Notes under the pieces: model-generated
What the model saw: only the letters and a program-made list of their open reading frames with translations
The model's database searches: none
What the model was told of the DNA's origin: nothing
Source of the DNA: Streptomyces tardus
Lineage (GTDB): Bacteria > Actinomycetota > Actinomycetes > Streptomycetales > Streptomycetaceae
Assembly (NCBI RefSeq): GCF_018101125.2
Contig: NZ_JAELVF020000001.1
Location: 2,017,068-2,081,067 of the forward strand
Direction of reading: 5' to 3'
DNA: 64,000 nucleotides
Part shown: positions 8,826 through 17,908 of the stretch, piece after piece
Layout of the letters: the number at the start of each line of letters is the position of its first letter
Position numbering within the stretch: the stretch's first letter is position 1
Made by a program: the position numbers and the translations under genes

Positions 8826-9794
8826 ATGGCCAAGAAGCGTCGCCCCCAGTCCAAGGCTGCCAAGCCTCAACTCGCCGACGGGGAGGTCGCGGTCGTCGGT
8901 GCGCGCGAGCCCTGCCCCTGCGGTTCGGGCCGTCGATACAAGGCCTGTCACGGTCGCGACGCGTCCCACGCCGCGACCGAGCTGGTGCGCCGCCCCTTCG
9001 AGGGCCTGGCGGGCGAGTGCGACTGGGTCGCCATGCGCGAGCTGGTGCCGGCCGCGACCGCTTCACTGACGCTTCGCGACGGCCTCCCGGAGGGCGTCCC
9101 CTCGGTGACGCTCGCCACCGTCCTCCCGCTCGCCTGGCCGGGCCTGCGGCGCGACGACGGCAGCGTCCTGGTCGGCATCCAGAACGACACCCCTTCCGGT
9201 GACATCAGCCGCGACCTCGCCGATGTGCTGCTGCGCGGCCTGACCGCCGACCCGGGCAGCCCGATCGTCACCGGTCGGCCGCCGGTCGACGCCCCGCGCC
9301 TCCAGGACGTGCTGGACGCGCAGGTGCAGTTGGTGCCCGAGGTGCACACCGGCTTCGAGTTCTGGCTGGGCGACGCCGAGGACGCCTCGGGCGAGGTCGC
9401 CGCGTCGCTGGAGCGCGCCAACTCCGCCGCGCTGCCCACCCTTCGCCTCGGGGGCGTCGAGGCCGCCTACTGGTGCGAGACCCCGGAGAAGAACCATCTG
9501 CGCTGGGTCATGCCGCACGGCGAGGAAGAGCTGCTCGACGCTCTCTCGCGGCTGCACGCGGCGGGCGCCTCGTCGCTGGGCGAGGACACCCGCCTGGTCG
9601 GCTCGTTCCGCGCGCACGGGCTGCTCGTCCCGGTGTGGGACCTCCCGAGCGCGATGACCGCCGAAGAGTGCGAGAAGCCTGCCGCCGCCTTCCAGGAGCG
9701 GCTGACCGAGGCTCTCGGCAGTACCGTGCCGCTGACCGCCGAGGAGCGCAAGTCCCGCAGCGGGCTGATGAATCGGCAGATCACCCTCAGCTGA
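8826..9794 (+). CDS. DUF5926 family protein with SEC-C zinc motif
   Basis: 322 residues. A basic N-terminus is followed by the SEC-C metal-binding motif PCPCGSGRRYKACHG (Cys30, Cys32, Cys41, His42), as in the SecA C-terminus. The rest matches my memory of the conserved actinobacterial DUF5926 family, whose function is unknown. A TAAGCT hexamer at about 8780 could be a -10 element. It is monocistronic, with free DNA on both sides. Confidence 0.8.
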   Translation: MAKKRRPQSKAAKPQLADGEVAVVGAREPCPCGSGRRYKACHGRDASHAATELVRRPFEGLAGECDWVAMRELVPAATASLTLRDGLPEGVPSVTLATVLPLAWPGLRRDDGSVLVGIQNDTPSGDISRDLADVLLRGLTADPGSPIVTGRPPVDAPRLQDVLDAQVQLVPEVHTGFEFWLGDAEDASGEVAASLERANSAALPTLRLGGVEAAYWCETPEKNHLRWVMPHGEEELLDALSRLHAAGASSLGEDTRLVGSFRAHGLLVPVWDLPSAMTAEECEKPAAAFQERLTEALGSTVPLTAEERKSRSGLMNRQITLS

Positions 9795-10256
9795 CCGGGC
9801 GCGATTCAAGTCGATTACACCTGTCACGAACTCCCGGCCATACTCCGCGGGAACTCGTGACGCTTATCACAAGAAGCCATTCAGGCCCGGGAATCGGCAG
9901 GGGAATTGGCGCTCAGGAATTTGCCTGAGCCCAATCTCTTGTTACCGTTTCCGAAGCCCGATCGCTGGTGCATCCCCCGTCGCCAGCGATCGGGCGTTGC
10001 CATTTCCCGGCCGAGTGTGTGCCGGGTACCTGTCGGCTTTCCACGGGGTCGGGCCCGGATTCCCACCGGGTTCCCGCGCGAGCGACCTTCTGGCGCCGGA
10101 TGCCGGGGTGCGCCGTACGTGGTGTACCTCCGCAGCGCTGCGCCCGCGCGTGGCGGCGCGGGGCACGTCCCGCCTGGACCGCTTCCCGACGCCGAACCTG
10201 CCGCGGCACGGCTCACCGCACTGCCCGTGGCACGGCTCACGGCGCCGCCCGCGGAC
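9795..10256. other. Intergenic region holding one strong hairpin
   Basis: No convincing gene: candidate frames on both strands are Arg/Pro-rich shadows. A strong hairpin lies at 9957-9994. The region separates two convergent genes. Confidence 0.5.
9957..9994. terminator. Hairpin between convergent genes
   Basis: A 12-bp perfect stem (9957-9968 with 9983-9994) and a 14-nt loop, with no T-run. It is about 160 nt after the DUF5926 gene and 260 nt from the end of the converging gene. A terminator without a U-tract, common in Streptomyces, is likely. Confidence 0.5.
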
Positions 10257-10964
10257 TCAACGCGGCTGTCCCCCGGCGGGGTTGCTGCCGGCGCGCACCA
10301 GCATGCGTTCGGCGTCGGCGGTGGCGATCTCGGCGATCGCCGTATAGGGCTCCTCGTGTTCCAAAGGGTGCACGGTGCGTTCGCGGGGAGTTTCACAGCT
10401 GCCGGGATTACCGGAAGCCGGGAGTTCACAGTTCATCTGAAGCGTCCTGCCGTCCGGACGCAGCAGTGTCAGCACTCCCATTAGCGGGGCGCCGCTCGTA
10501 TTGCGGTAGTAGGTGCGGCCCCGGGTGTGGTCCTCTTCTTCCAGTACGCATGTCTGGGCCACAACCCACTCGCGGAGTTCGATCTCCGGGCCGCACCGGG
10601 CGGTGGGTCCGGCAGCCGGTTCGGGCCCGGCAGCCGGTTCGGCGACCGGATCCGGCCCGCGGCCCCCGGCGGCAGCGGGTACGGGTTCTCGATCGCCGGC
10701 GGAGGGGCCCGCGGGCTCCGGCTCCTGCGGCGTGCGCCGTCCCCCCGAGCCGTCCAGCGGGCCGCGCAACGGCACGCCCGGTCGGCCGTGGATCGACTCG
10801 ACCCCGGCCGCTCCCGGAGGCCGGGCCTCCTCACGCGGCACGTCGGCGGGCCCCGCGCTCGCCGCGGTCAGCGGCAGCACGGCGGACAGTGCGACGGCCG
10901 CGGAGAGGGCGGCCAGGCGTACTCGGGAGAAGCGCCGCTGTGGCGCGTGCTTCGGCGGAGGCAT
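10257..10964 (-). CDS. Secreted protein of unknown function
   Basis: 235 residues. ATG 10964 gives a classical Sec signal peptide: a basic start (KHAPQRRFSRVR), a hydrophobic core (LAALSAAVALSAVLPL), then TAASA. A Pro/Gly/Glu-rich linker follows to about residue 140. The C-terminal ~95 residues look folded, with three cysteines (AQTCVLEEEDHTRG, QMNCELP, GSCETP) and a strand pattern ending YTAIAEIATADA. I do not recognise the family. Other start choices inside the long open frame would lose the signal peptide. Confidence 0.65.
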   Translation of the reverse strand: MPPPKHAPQRRFSRVRLAALSAAVALSAVLPLTAASAGPADVPREEARPPGAAGVESIHGRPGVPLRGPLDGSGGRRTPQEPEPAGPSAGDREPVPAAAGGRGPDPVAEPAAGPEPAAGPTARCGPEIELREWVVAQTCVLEEEDHTRGRTYYRNTSGAPLMGVLTLLRPDGRTLQMNCELPASGNPGSCETPRERTVHPLEHEEPYTAIAEIATADAERMLVRAGSNPAGGQPR

Positions 10965-11098
10965 GCGGCGAACATACGGGCCGGCGGAAGTGCCGTTCGC
11001 CCGCTTCCGCCCGTTGCACGACAAGTCGCGCGGCTTCCCACCCCTTTGAGTGACGGACGCCGCAACACCCGTACACCGGCGCCCGCTTGGGCTCCGGG

Positions 11099-11917
11099 TC
11101 AGTACGTCAACCTGTCGCCGCCCTCCGGCGCGGTCGCGCTGGCCTCGACGAGGACGTCCAGCAACGTGGCCGTGTGCGGGAGGTACGGCGTGCGCGCCCC
11201 GCGCGGAGTCAGCGGCGGGCGCTCCCAGCTCACCCGGCCACCCGTCGTCGACGAGGGCGGCAGGGCGATGTAGCCGCCCTCCGAGTGGAAGCGCAGCGAA
11301 CTGGGCACATGGTCCAACGCGTACAGCAGCTCGCCGAGTTCGGCCAGCCCGTACGGCTGGACCAGCAGCGCCCAGCGCGTCGGCCCGGCCACCACGGGGC
11401 CGGTGCGGATGCCCCGGGCGTCGAGGGTGCGCAGCGCCGCCGCTCCCGCGCCCGCCGGAAGGCTGAGCGCACACGGCGCCCGCCCCCCGGTCGCGAGGAT
11501 CACGGAAGCGTGCGGCCGGGTGCTCCACCACCAGCGGATCATCCGGGCGTCGGTGGTGGCGGCGAGCAGGTCCGGGTCGTACGGATGGGCGCCCGGCACC
11601 ACGCAGTCCGCCCGGCCGCATTCGCAGCCGACGTCCGCGCCCGGGTCGCTCTCCGCCTCCGCCGAACCCCTGCCGGCCGCCGCGGCGAGGCGTGCGCGCA
11701 CACCGCGAGCCGCGGACCGCTGCGCACCGCCGGAGCCGCCGGAGGAACGGGAGGAGCTGCCGGAGGAACGGGAGGAGCTGCCGGAGCCGTATCGGCCGAC
11801 GGGCTCACGCAGTTCCGCCCCGGGCACCACCGGCCAGTCCCACTGGGTGGCGGTGGTGAGGACGGCGGACCGCCGTGCCCAGCGGCCGAGGCGCTGCCTT
11901 CCGGGGATCTCACGCAT
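11099..11917 (-). CDS. Bifunctional DNA primase/polymerase (prim-pol) domain protein
   Basis: 272 residues. The core resembles the N-terminal prim-pol domain seen in replication proteins of actinomycete plasmids and phages: CVVPGAHPYDPDLLAATTDARMI..., RWWWSTRPHASVILATG, then a C-terminal GGYIALPPSSTTGGRVSW. There is no helicase domain. A Ser/Gly repeat (residues ~45-62, SGSSSRSSG-type) interrupts the region before the core. I believe many Streptomyces carry this stand-alone chromosomal version; its role is unknown. The expected catalytic acidic pair is not obvious by eye, so polymerase activity is uncertain. Confidence 0.7.
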   Translation of the reverse strand: MREIPGRQRLGRWARRSAVLTTATQWDWPVVPGAELREPVGRYGSGSSSRSSGSSSRSSGGSGGAQRSAARGVRARLAAAAGRGSAEAESDPGADVGCECGRADCVVPGAHPYDPDLLAATTDARMIRWWWSTRPHASVILATGGRAPCALSLPAGAGAAALRTLDARGIRTGPVVAGPTRWALLVQPYGLAELGELLYALDHVPSSLRFHSEGGYIALPPSSTTGGRVSWERPPLTPRGARTPYLPHTATLLDVLVEASATAPEGGDRLTY

Positions 11918-12677
11918 GAGCGCTCATCCTTTCCGTTGGTCGCGGACCGTTCGCGGGGCCGGTGCACGCCGTACGGACGTGGTGCCGTGTCGACTTGCTG
12001 ACTCACCGGCGTGCGCGAACAGTACGCAGGGCGTACAGGACCTTCCAGACGTACCGCGTTCAGAGTGGTGCAACGAGCGCGAAGTTCACATTCTTCTCGA
12101 AACCGACCGCAAGCATCGGTCCACCGCGAGTGGATCTCGTGTCACTGTGCGTACGGAGCAGCGCATCATGCTCGGGGCCGAGCGCGGAACCTGGCGGGAG
12201 GTGGCGCATCCTGGCGTCGCGCGTGCTCCCCGCTGTGCGTTGCGCGTGTGCTTCCGATCGTGGCGATCTCTGCTCGCCACTGCTGAACCAGTCGCCCTCG
12301 ACTCCCGATTGAGACGCACGGGACCGGGATCGGGTTCCCCTGCGGGGAGGTCTACCCCCGCAGCGCACCCGTGTCCACGCTCTCCGCACACCCGCCGGGG
12401 GTGCCCGGACGACGTCCCGGATGTCGTTGCGCTGCCGAACGAATCCAGTCGACCTCGTTTTGGCGCAACTGGGGTACTTTTCACGCCAAGTTGCGGGAGA
12501 CTCGGCTTGTCACTCCCCACCGCCGGAACGCGCCTGGGCACCATCGCCCGGATCACAATATTGCTGGACATTCTCTGACCAGTGCGTGTACTTCTGGAGG
12601 CACTGGTAGCAGAGCAGCACTACATGGGGGTTTGCGATGCTAGTGACAGATACGCCCTCCGGCGAAAGCCGCTGCTC
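11918..12677. other. Long intergenic region between divergent genes
   Basis: About 760 nt, with an AT-richer stretch around 12430-12680. At 12636-12680 a 14-codon frame (MLVTDTPSGESRCS) has a G-run 6 nt upstream and a TGA overlapping the ATG at 12678. A leader peptide coupled to the next gene is possible but unproven. I see no other gene. Confidence 0.4.
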
Positions 12678-13644
12678 ATGACAACGCACCATCTGCCAAA
12701 AGTGGCTGGAATCAGTTCTTCTCTACCCAGGGCGGAGCACACTAACCCGCCTTCTCCCACGGCAGGTTCGGCACAGGGCAGTACGCACGAGCGAATCGCC
12801 GAGTCCGAAAACGTTCGTGCCGACCCGGGCCACCCCGACGACCGCGCGTACGGCTCGGCGGACGCCCCGCACACTCCGTACGCCGACGCCCCCACGCCCG
12901 TTGAGCAGTTGGCCGCCGCGCAGGACCGGCTGGCCGGCTGGATCTCCGACCTCACCACCCTGCACGAGCTCACCGAAGGCCTCGTCCGCGCCACCACGCT
13001 GGAGGACGCACTGCACGAGACGCTGCGCGGGGGCGCGGTACTGGTCGGCGCGCAGCGGGGACTGATCGTGCTGGCACCCGCCGACGGGCTGGGCCCGGAC
13101 CGGACGCTGGGGCTGGGTCTGGGCAGGGCCGACATCGGCCAGATCGAGACCGTCACCGACAGCTCCGCCTTCTACGGACGGTTGTTGGAGGGGCTGCCCG
13201 AGCCGGGTCGGCCGGAGGAGATCAGCCACCCCGACATCGCCGGGCAGGACGAACTCGACCCGCGCCACCGCGAGGTGGCCGCCCGGCTCGGCTATGCGGC
13301 GAGCTACGCCGTACCGCTGCACGCGGCGCTGCTCGGCCCCGCACCCGGGGCCGCCGCCGAGAGCACCGACGAGCCCACCACCGGGCCCACCGACGAGAGC
13401 ACCGCCACGGCTGCCGGGCCGACGACATCGCCCGGGCTGTCGAGCGCCACGTCGACCGGTACCGGCACCGCGCCCGTCCCCACCCGCAGCGTCCCGGACA
13501 GTGCCCACCCGGTAAACCCCGACCCGCACCCCCGAGCCGCCAGCGGCATCGGCGTCGGCACCGACGCGGCAACCCACCCCGCCGCCCTGCCGCCCGAAAC
13601 CCACACCCCGGCCAGCACCGCCACGGCCCGTCCACCGCGTTCCC
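12678..13644 (+). pseudogene. GAF-domain N-terminal part of a frameshifted SpoIIE/PP2C-type gene
   Basis: The first ~220 residues in this frame contain a GAF-like sensor region (TTLHELTEGLVRATTLEDAL, then GGAVLVGAQRGLIVL). It is followed by a ~100-residue Thr/Ser/Pro-rich linker. Past about 13640 this frame becomes Arg-rich and loses sense, while the catalytic half continues in the +1 frame from 13645. That frame has a stop at 13513-13515, so the shift lies between 13516 and 13644. The start is uncertain: ATG 12678, ATG 12624 and GTG 12582 are all in frame, and none has a strong Shine-Dalgarno. Real mutation or sequencing error in GC-rich DNA cannot be told apart here. Confidence 0.65.
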
Positions 13645-14511
13645 GTGCCGAACGGGGCGGGGGGCCGGCTCGGTGCGGTGGTCTGGCTGTACGACGAGCC
13701 GGCGGCTCCCACCGAGCGGCAACGCCATCTGCTGGGCCTCTACCTCCAGTGCGCCGCCGAGCACCTCGCCCGGCGGCTGTCCCTGTTCCGGGCCGAGTCC
13801 GCGCTGGCCGCCGTGCAGGAGGAGCTGCTGCCCGCCAGGCTGCCCCGGGTGCCCGGAGTACGGCTGGCGGTACGGCACTTCGCCGGTCCGCACGGCGGTG
13901 GCGACTGGTACGACGTGCTGCCGCTCCCCGAAGCCGCGCTCGGCCTCTCGGTCGGCGGGGTCACCGGTTCGGGGCCGGGTGCCGTTGCCGCGATGGGACG
14001 GCTGCGCGCCTCGCTGCGGGCGTACGCCGTCATGGAGGGCGAGGACCCGGTGGCCGTGCTGTCGGATCTGGAGCTGCTGATGCGGCTGACCGAGCCGGCG
14101 CGCTCGGCGACCGCGCTCTTCGGGTACGCCGAACCGGCCTCGCGGAAGATCGTGATCGCCGGTGCCGGCCACTGTCCGCCGCTGATCGTGGGTCCGCGGC
14201 GGTGCGAGTTCGTGGAGACGACGCTGTCGGCGCCGCTGGGCATGCTGGCCTGCTGGGAGGCGCCCAGCGTGGAGGTGCGGCCGGAGGCCGGCGAGACGCT
14301 CCTGCTCTACACGGACGGGTTGCTGCGGCGCACCGGCGAGTCGATGGACCGCGCCTTCAGTCGGCTGCACTCCGCCGCGTCGACGGCCGCACCGGACGTG
14401 AGGGACGATCCGGACGCCCTCGTCGACCATGTGTTGCACAAGGTGCTCGGCCGGCAGCGCTGCGAGGAGCCGCACCCCGAGGACGTCGTCCTCCTCGCGG
14501 CCCGTTTCTGA
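13645..14511 (+). CDS. SpoIIE/PP2C-type phosphatase domain (C-terminal part of the same gene)
   Basis: 288 codons in the frame that continues the GAF-encoding part; the GTG at 13645 is only the first available start. The end of the GAF/helical region (GAVVWLYDEPAAPTERQRH) leads into a SpoIIE-like fold: GGGDWYDVLPLPEAALGL, AAMGRLRASLRAYAV, GAGHCPPLIV, LLYTDGLLRR. In active family members a GDV.GHG motif supplies a metal-binding Asp. Here it reads VGGVTGSG, so the Asp and His are missing although DWYD is kept. The domain may therefore be a signalling pseudo-phosphatase. The role would be partner-switching regulation. Confidence 0.7.
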   Translation: MPNGAGGRLGAVVWLYDEPAAPTERQRHLLGLYLQCAAEHLARRLSLFRAESALAAVQEELLPARLPRVPGVRLAVRHFAGPHGGGDWYDVLPLPEAALGLSVGGVTGSGPGAVAAMGRLRASLRAYAVMEGEDPVAVLSDLELLMRLTEPARSATALFGYAEPASRKIVIAGAGHCPPLIVGPRRCEFVETTLSAPLGMLACWEAPSVEVRPEAGETLLLYTDGLLRRTGESMDRAFSRLHSAASTAAPDVRDDPDALVDHVLHKVLGRQRCEEPHPEDVVLLAARF

Positions 14512-14697
14512 GCCCGGAGCCCGGCGGGCCGCGCCGGCCGCGGCGCCCAACGCCGGGCCCGTACAAGGGGTTTGGCGGCGGCGTGGGCCCTGCGCCGCCG
14601 CACGCCGCGGCGGCGGGGCGCCTGCGGCAGGGTGAGCTTCGCGGGAACGCTCGTACGATGGGCAGCGGTTCCAGTCCGTACGCAAGGAGGCAGCGAC

Positions 14698-16158
14698 GTG
14701 GCCGAGCAGCAGTCACCGGAGACCCCGGCAGACGAGCAGCCGATCAAACAGCGGAAGAACGGTCTGTACGGGGGCGTTTCCGACGAGCTCGCGGAGAACA
14801 TGCGCTCGGGTTGGGCGGACACCGAGCTGCACGGCCTCGAACCGATCGAGCAGGCCGGGCAGACGGCCGGCCGCCGCGCAAAGCTCTCCGCCCAGTTCCC
14901 CGGCGAGCGCCTCGTGATCCCCGCGGGCAACCTCAAGACCCGTTCCAACGACACGGAGTACGCGTTCCGCTCCTCGGTCGAGTACACCTACCTCACCGGT
15001 GACCAGACCGAGAACGGCGTCCTGGTGCTGGAGCCGCAGGACGGCGGCCGGGCGCACGACGCCACGCTCTACCTGCTGCCGCGCTCCGACCGGGAGAACG
15101 GCGAGTTCTGGCTGGACGGCCAGGGCGAGCTGTGGGTCGGCCGCCGTCACAGCCTGGCCGAGGCCGAGCAGCTCTACGGCATCCCCTGCTCCGACGTCCG
15201 CGACCTCACCGGAGAGCTGGGCGCCGCGGCCGGGCCGGTCCGGGTGGTGCGCGGCCACGACGCCGGTGTCGAGGCGGCGCTGGCCGGCAGCGCCACAGCC
15301 GACGGCGACGAGGAGCTGCGCGGCTTCCTCTCCGAGATGCGGCTGGTCAAGGACGCCTTCGAGGTCGCCGAGCTGCAGAAGGCCGTGGACTCCACGGTGC
15401 GCGGCTTCGAGGACGTCGTGAAGGTGCTGGACCGGGCGGAGGCCACCTCCGAGCGGTACATCGAGGGCACCTTCTTCCTCCGCGCCCGCGTCGAGGGCAA
15501 CGACATCGGCTACGGCTCGATCTGCGCCGCCGGTCCGCACGCCACCACCCTGCACTGGGTGCGCAACGACGGGGCGGTGCGCTCCGGCGAGCTGCTGCTG
15601 CTGGACGCCGGCGTGGAGACGCACAGCCTCTACACGGCGGACGTCACCCGCACCATGCCGATCAACGGCCGTTTCGACGACCTCCAGCGCAAGATCTACG
15701 ACGCGGTGTACGACGCGCAGGAGGCGGGCATCGCCGCCGTCCGGCCCGGCGCGAAGTACCTCGACTTCCACCACGCCTCCCAGCGCGTCCTCGCCGAACG
15801 CCTGGTGGAGTGGGGCCTGTTGGAGGGCCCGGTGGAGAGGGTGCTGGAGCTGGGCCTCCAGCGGCGCTGGTCGCTGCACGGCACCGGCCACATGCTCGGC
15901 ATGGACGTGCACGACTGCGCGGTGGCCCGGCGCGAGACGTACGCGGACGGGACCCTGGAGCCCGGCATGTGCCTGACGGTCGAGCCCGGGCTCTACTTCC
16001 AGCCGGACGATCTGACGGTCCCCGAGGAGTACCGCGGCATCGGCGTGCGGATCGAGGACGACATCCTCGTGACGGAGGACGGCAACCGCAACATGTCCGA
16101 CGGCCTCCCGCGCCGTTCGCAGGACGTGGAGGAGTGGATGGCCCGGCTGAAGGGCTGA
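14698..16158 (+). CDS. Aminopeptidase P family (Xaa-Pro aminopeptidase, M24B)
   Basis: 486 residues from GTG 14698 with AAGGAGG 8 nt upstream. An N-terminal creatinase/AMP_N domain (to about 230) precedes the pita-bread metallopeptidase domain. Metal-ligand motifs are visible: LLLDAGVETHSLYTADVTRT (two Asp), HGTGHMLGMDVHD (His), TVEPGLYF (Glu) and GVRIEDDILV (Glu). It removes N-terminal residues preceding proline in the cytosol, using two Mn/Co ions. Length matches the family. Confidence 0.92.
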   Translation: MAEQQSPETPADEQPIKQRKNGLYGGVSDELAENMRSGWADTELHGLEPIEQAGQTAGRRAKLSAQFPGERLVIPAGNLKTRSNDTEYAFRSSVEYTYLTGDQTENGVLVLEPQDGGRAHDATLYLLPRSDRENGEFWLDGQGELWVGRRHSLAEAEQLYGIPCSDVRDLTGELGAAAGPVRVVRGHDAGVEAALAGSATADGDEELRGFLSEMRLVKDAFEVAELQKAVDSTVRGFEDVVKVLDRAEATSERYIEGTFFLRARVEGNDIGYGSICAAGPHATTLHWVRNDGAVRSGELLLLDAGVETHSLYTADVTRTMPINGRFDDLQRKIYDAVYDAQEAGIAAVRPGAKYLDFHHASQRVLAERLVEWGLLEGPVERVLELGLQRRWSLHGTGHMLGMDVHDCAVARRETYADGTLEPGMCLTVEPGLYFQPDDLTVPEEYRGIGVRIEDDILVTEDGNRNMSDGLPRRSQDVEEWMARLKG

Positions 16159-16370
16159 CTCCCTTCCCGCTCCCCGGCTCCGAAGGGCCGGGCGCGAGTC
16201 CGCGGACGCCTCGGCCGCCGCTGACTCCGCGCCCGGCCTTCGCCGTCGCCGGCGCGGCCGGGTCTCGCAGCCCGCAGCCTGCAGCCCGCACCAAGACTTA
16301 CCTGGGTCTTTTCCAACTCCATGCGTTTGCTTTGCCATGTCCGGAAGCGGCCCCCGGCATAGTGGATCGC

Positions 16371-16601
16371 ATGCTAAGCAACGGACTCGCCCCCTGGCAC
16401 CTGCTTCTGCTGGTGCTCGTCGCGGTTGTCGTGTTCGGCTCCAGCAGGCTGCCGGGAGCGGCACGCGGCCTGGGTCAGGCACTGCGCATCCTCAAGTCGG
16501 AGGTCGGCGCGACCAAGTCCCAGCCGGACACCGCCGCGAGCCGGCCGGCCGAGGAGCAGCAGCTCAAGCCGCCGCCCGCGGGCGAGTCCGCCGCCCGCTG
16601 A
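16371..16601 (+). CDS. TatA/E-like twin-arginine translocase subunit
   Basis: 76 residues: a short periplasmic start, one hydrophobic helix (HLLLLVLVAVVVFG), the FG-SSRLPGAARGLGQALR hinge and amphipathic helix, then a charged tail. This is the TatA/B/E layout. The hinge FGSSRLPG is close to the TatA consensus FG..KLP. It is encoded away from tatC, so it is an extra TatA-type protein. The stop is about 250 nt from the convergent CNNM gene, with a strong terminator between. Confidence 0.85.
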   Translation: MLSNGLAPWHLLLLVLVAVVVFGSSRLPGAARGLGQALRILKSEVGATKSQPDTAASRPAEEQQLKPPPAGESAAR

Positions 16602-16748
16602 GCCGACACCACGCGTAGACGCGCGGCCCGCATCTGTTCGTACGACCACGAGCGCCCCGCCCGTACGCACGCGCACGCCCCTCGACGGGCGCCCCGCCCC
16701 CGTCGACCCGCACCGGAACAGCTCCGCCCCGCTCTCCCGGGGAGGAAA

Positions 16749-16794
16749 GAAAGCGTCCTCGTCCCGTGCCCACGCACCGGACGAGGACGCTTTC
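16749..16794. terminator. Bidirectional terminator
   Basis: A 16-bp perfect stem (16749-16764 with 16779-16794) and 14-nt loop between two convergent genes. Plus-strand readout ends in TTTC. It can serve both directions. Confidence 0.75.
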
Positions 16795-16852
16795 GTGTCC
16801 GCTCCTCGGTTGCGCCCGGGCCGGTCGGCTCTGCGTCCGGCCCGGGCGTCGG

Positions 16853-17908
16853 CTAGCTCTTCGCCACCGCGGTCGCACCGGTGCCGCGGTCGGCGACCAG
16901 CGGGCCGGTCAGCCGGACGATGAGGTCGTCCAGGCTGATGAGCCCGACCAGGCGGGCCTCGGCGTCCCGGATGACCGCGAGCGAGGCCCTGCGCTGGCGC
17001 AGTTGCTCGATCGCGTGGGCGGTGGTGTCGCCGGGCGAGAGCTCGGGCACCGGCCGGGCGAGCATTCCGGCGGTGGTCTGCCGTCCCCTCGACCGCGCCA
17101 CCATGGCGTCCCTGGCGTGCACGGAGCCGAGCACCCGGTCGCCATCGCGCACCAGCAGCCGCGTCAGATCGTGCTCGGCCGCCGCGGCGAGCAGCGTGTC
17201 CACGTCCGACTCCGGCGTGACCGAGTGGATGCGGACGGCCGCCACCATCAGCTCGCCGACCTCGGTCTGCGGTTCCGTGAGGCTGCGGGTGAGCAGCGTG
17301 GAGTCGTCCCGGCTGATCAGGCCCAGCCGCGAGGACTCGGTGATCAGATGCGTCAGCTGCTCCCGGTTGTGCACCGAGGTCAGCTCCTCGCGGGGGGTGA
17401 CGCGGCACATCCGCACCAGCCCGTTGCTGATCTTGTTGAGCACCCAGATCAGCGGACGCACGAAGGTGGTGATCGCGCGGAACGGCGGTGCGAGCAGCAT
17501 CGCCGAACTCTCCGGGTGGGCGATGGCCCAGGACTTCGGCGCCATCTCACCGAGGACCATGTGCAGGAAGACGACCACGATCATCGCGAGGATGAACGCG
17601 ACCACATAGCTGAGCGAAGTGGGCAGTCCGGCCGAGACCAGCAGCGGGTCCAGCTGGTGCGAGATCGCCGGCTTGGAGATGCTTCCCAGCCCCAACGTGC
17701 AGACGGTGATGCCGAGTTGGGCGCCGGCGAGCATCAGCGAGAGCTCCCGCATACCGGCCAGCGCGGATTTGGCGCCGCGCTTCTTCTCGGCCGCGGCCTG
17801 CTCCATGCGGTGGTGCTTGGCAGCGACGAGCGCGAACTCGGCGGCGACGAAGAACCCGCTGCCGACCAGCAGCAGCAGGGTGATGAAAGTTGCCGTCAGG
17901 GGGCTCAT
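16853..17908 (-). CDS. CNNM/HlyC-type membrane protein with CBS domains
   Basis: 351 residues. The N-terminal DUF21/CNNM transmembrane domain (about 1-170; FFVAAEFALVAAK and LGEMAPKSWAIAHPE) is typical. A CBS pair follows (about 195-330). The family includes CorC/CNNM-type Mg2+ and Co2+ efflux or homeostasis proteins. The corC_HlyC C-terminal domain seen in its longer partner is absent. Its ATG overlaps the stop of the upstream paralogue by 4 nt, so the two are translationally coupled and may form a heteromer. Confidence 0.85.
   Translation of the reverse strand: MSPLTATFITLLLLVGSGFFVAAEFALVAAKHHRMEQAAAEKKRGAKSALAGMRELSLMLAGAQLGITVCTLGLGSISKPAISHQLDPLLVSAGLPTSLSYVVAFILAMIVVVFLHMVLGEMAPKSWAIAHPESSAMLLAPPFRAITTFVRPLIWVLNKISNGLVRMCRVTPREELTSVHNREQLTHLITESSRLGLISRDDSTLLTRSLTEPQTEVGELMVAAVRIHSVTPESDVDTLLAAAAEHDLTRLLVRDGDRVLGSVHARDAMVARSRGRQTTAGMLARPVPELSPGDTTAHAIEQLRQRRASLAVIRDAEARLVGLISLDDLIVRLTGPLVADRGTGATAVAKS

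Noticed and set aside
12582..15002. An 806-codon plus-strand frame continuing past the GAF region
   Set aside because: After about 13640 it is Arg/Gly-rich nonsense overlapping the phosphatase half and the aminopeptidase gene; the sense frame shifts instead.
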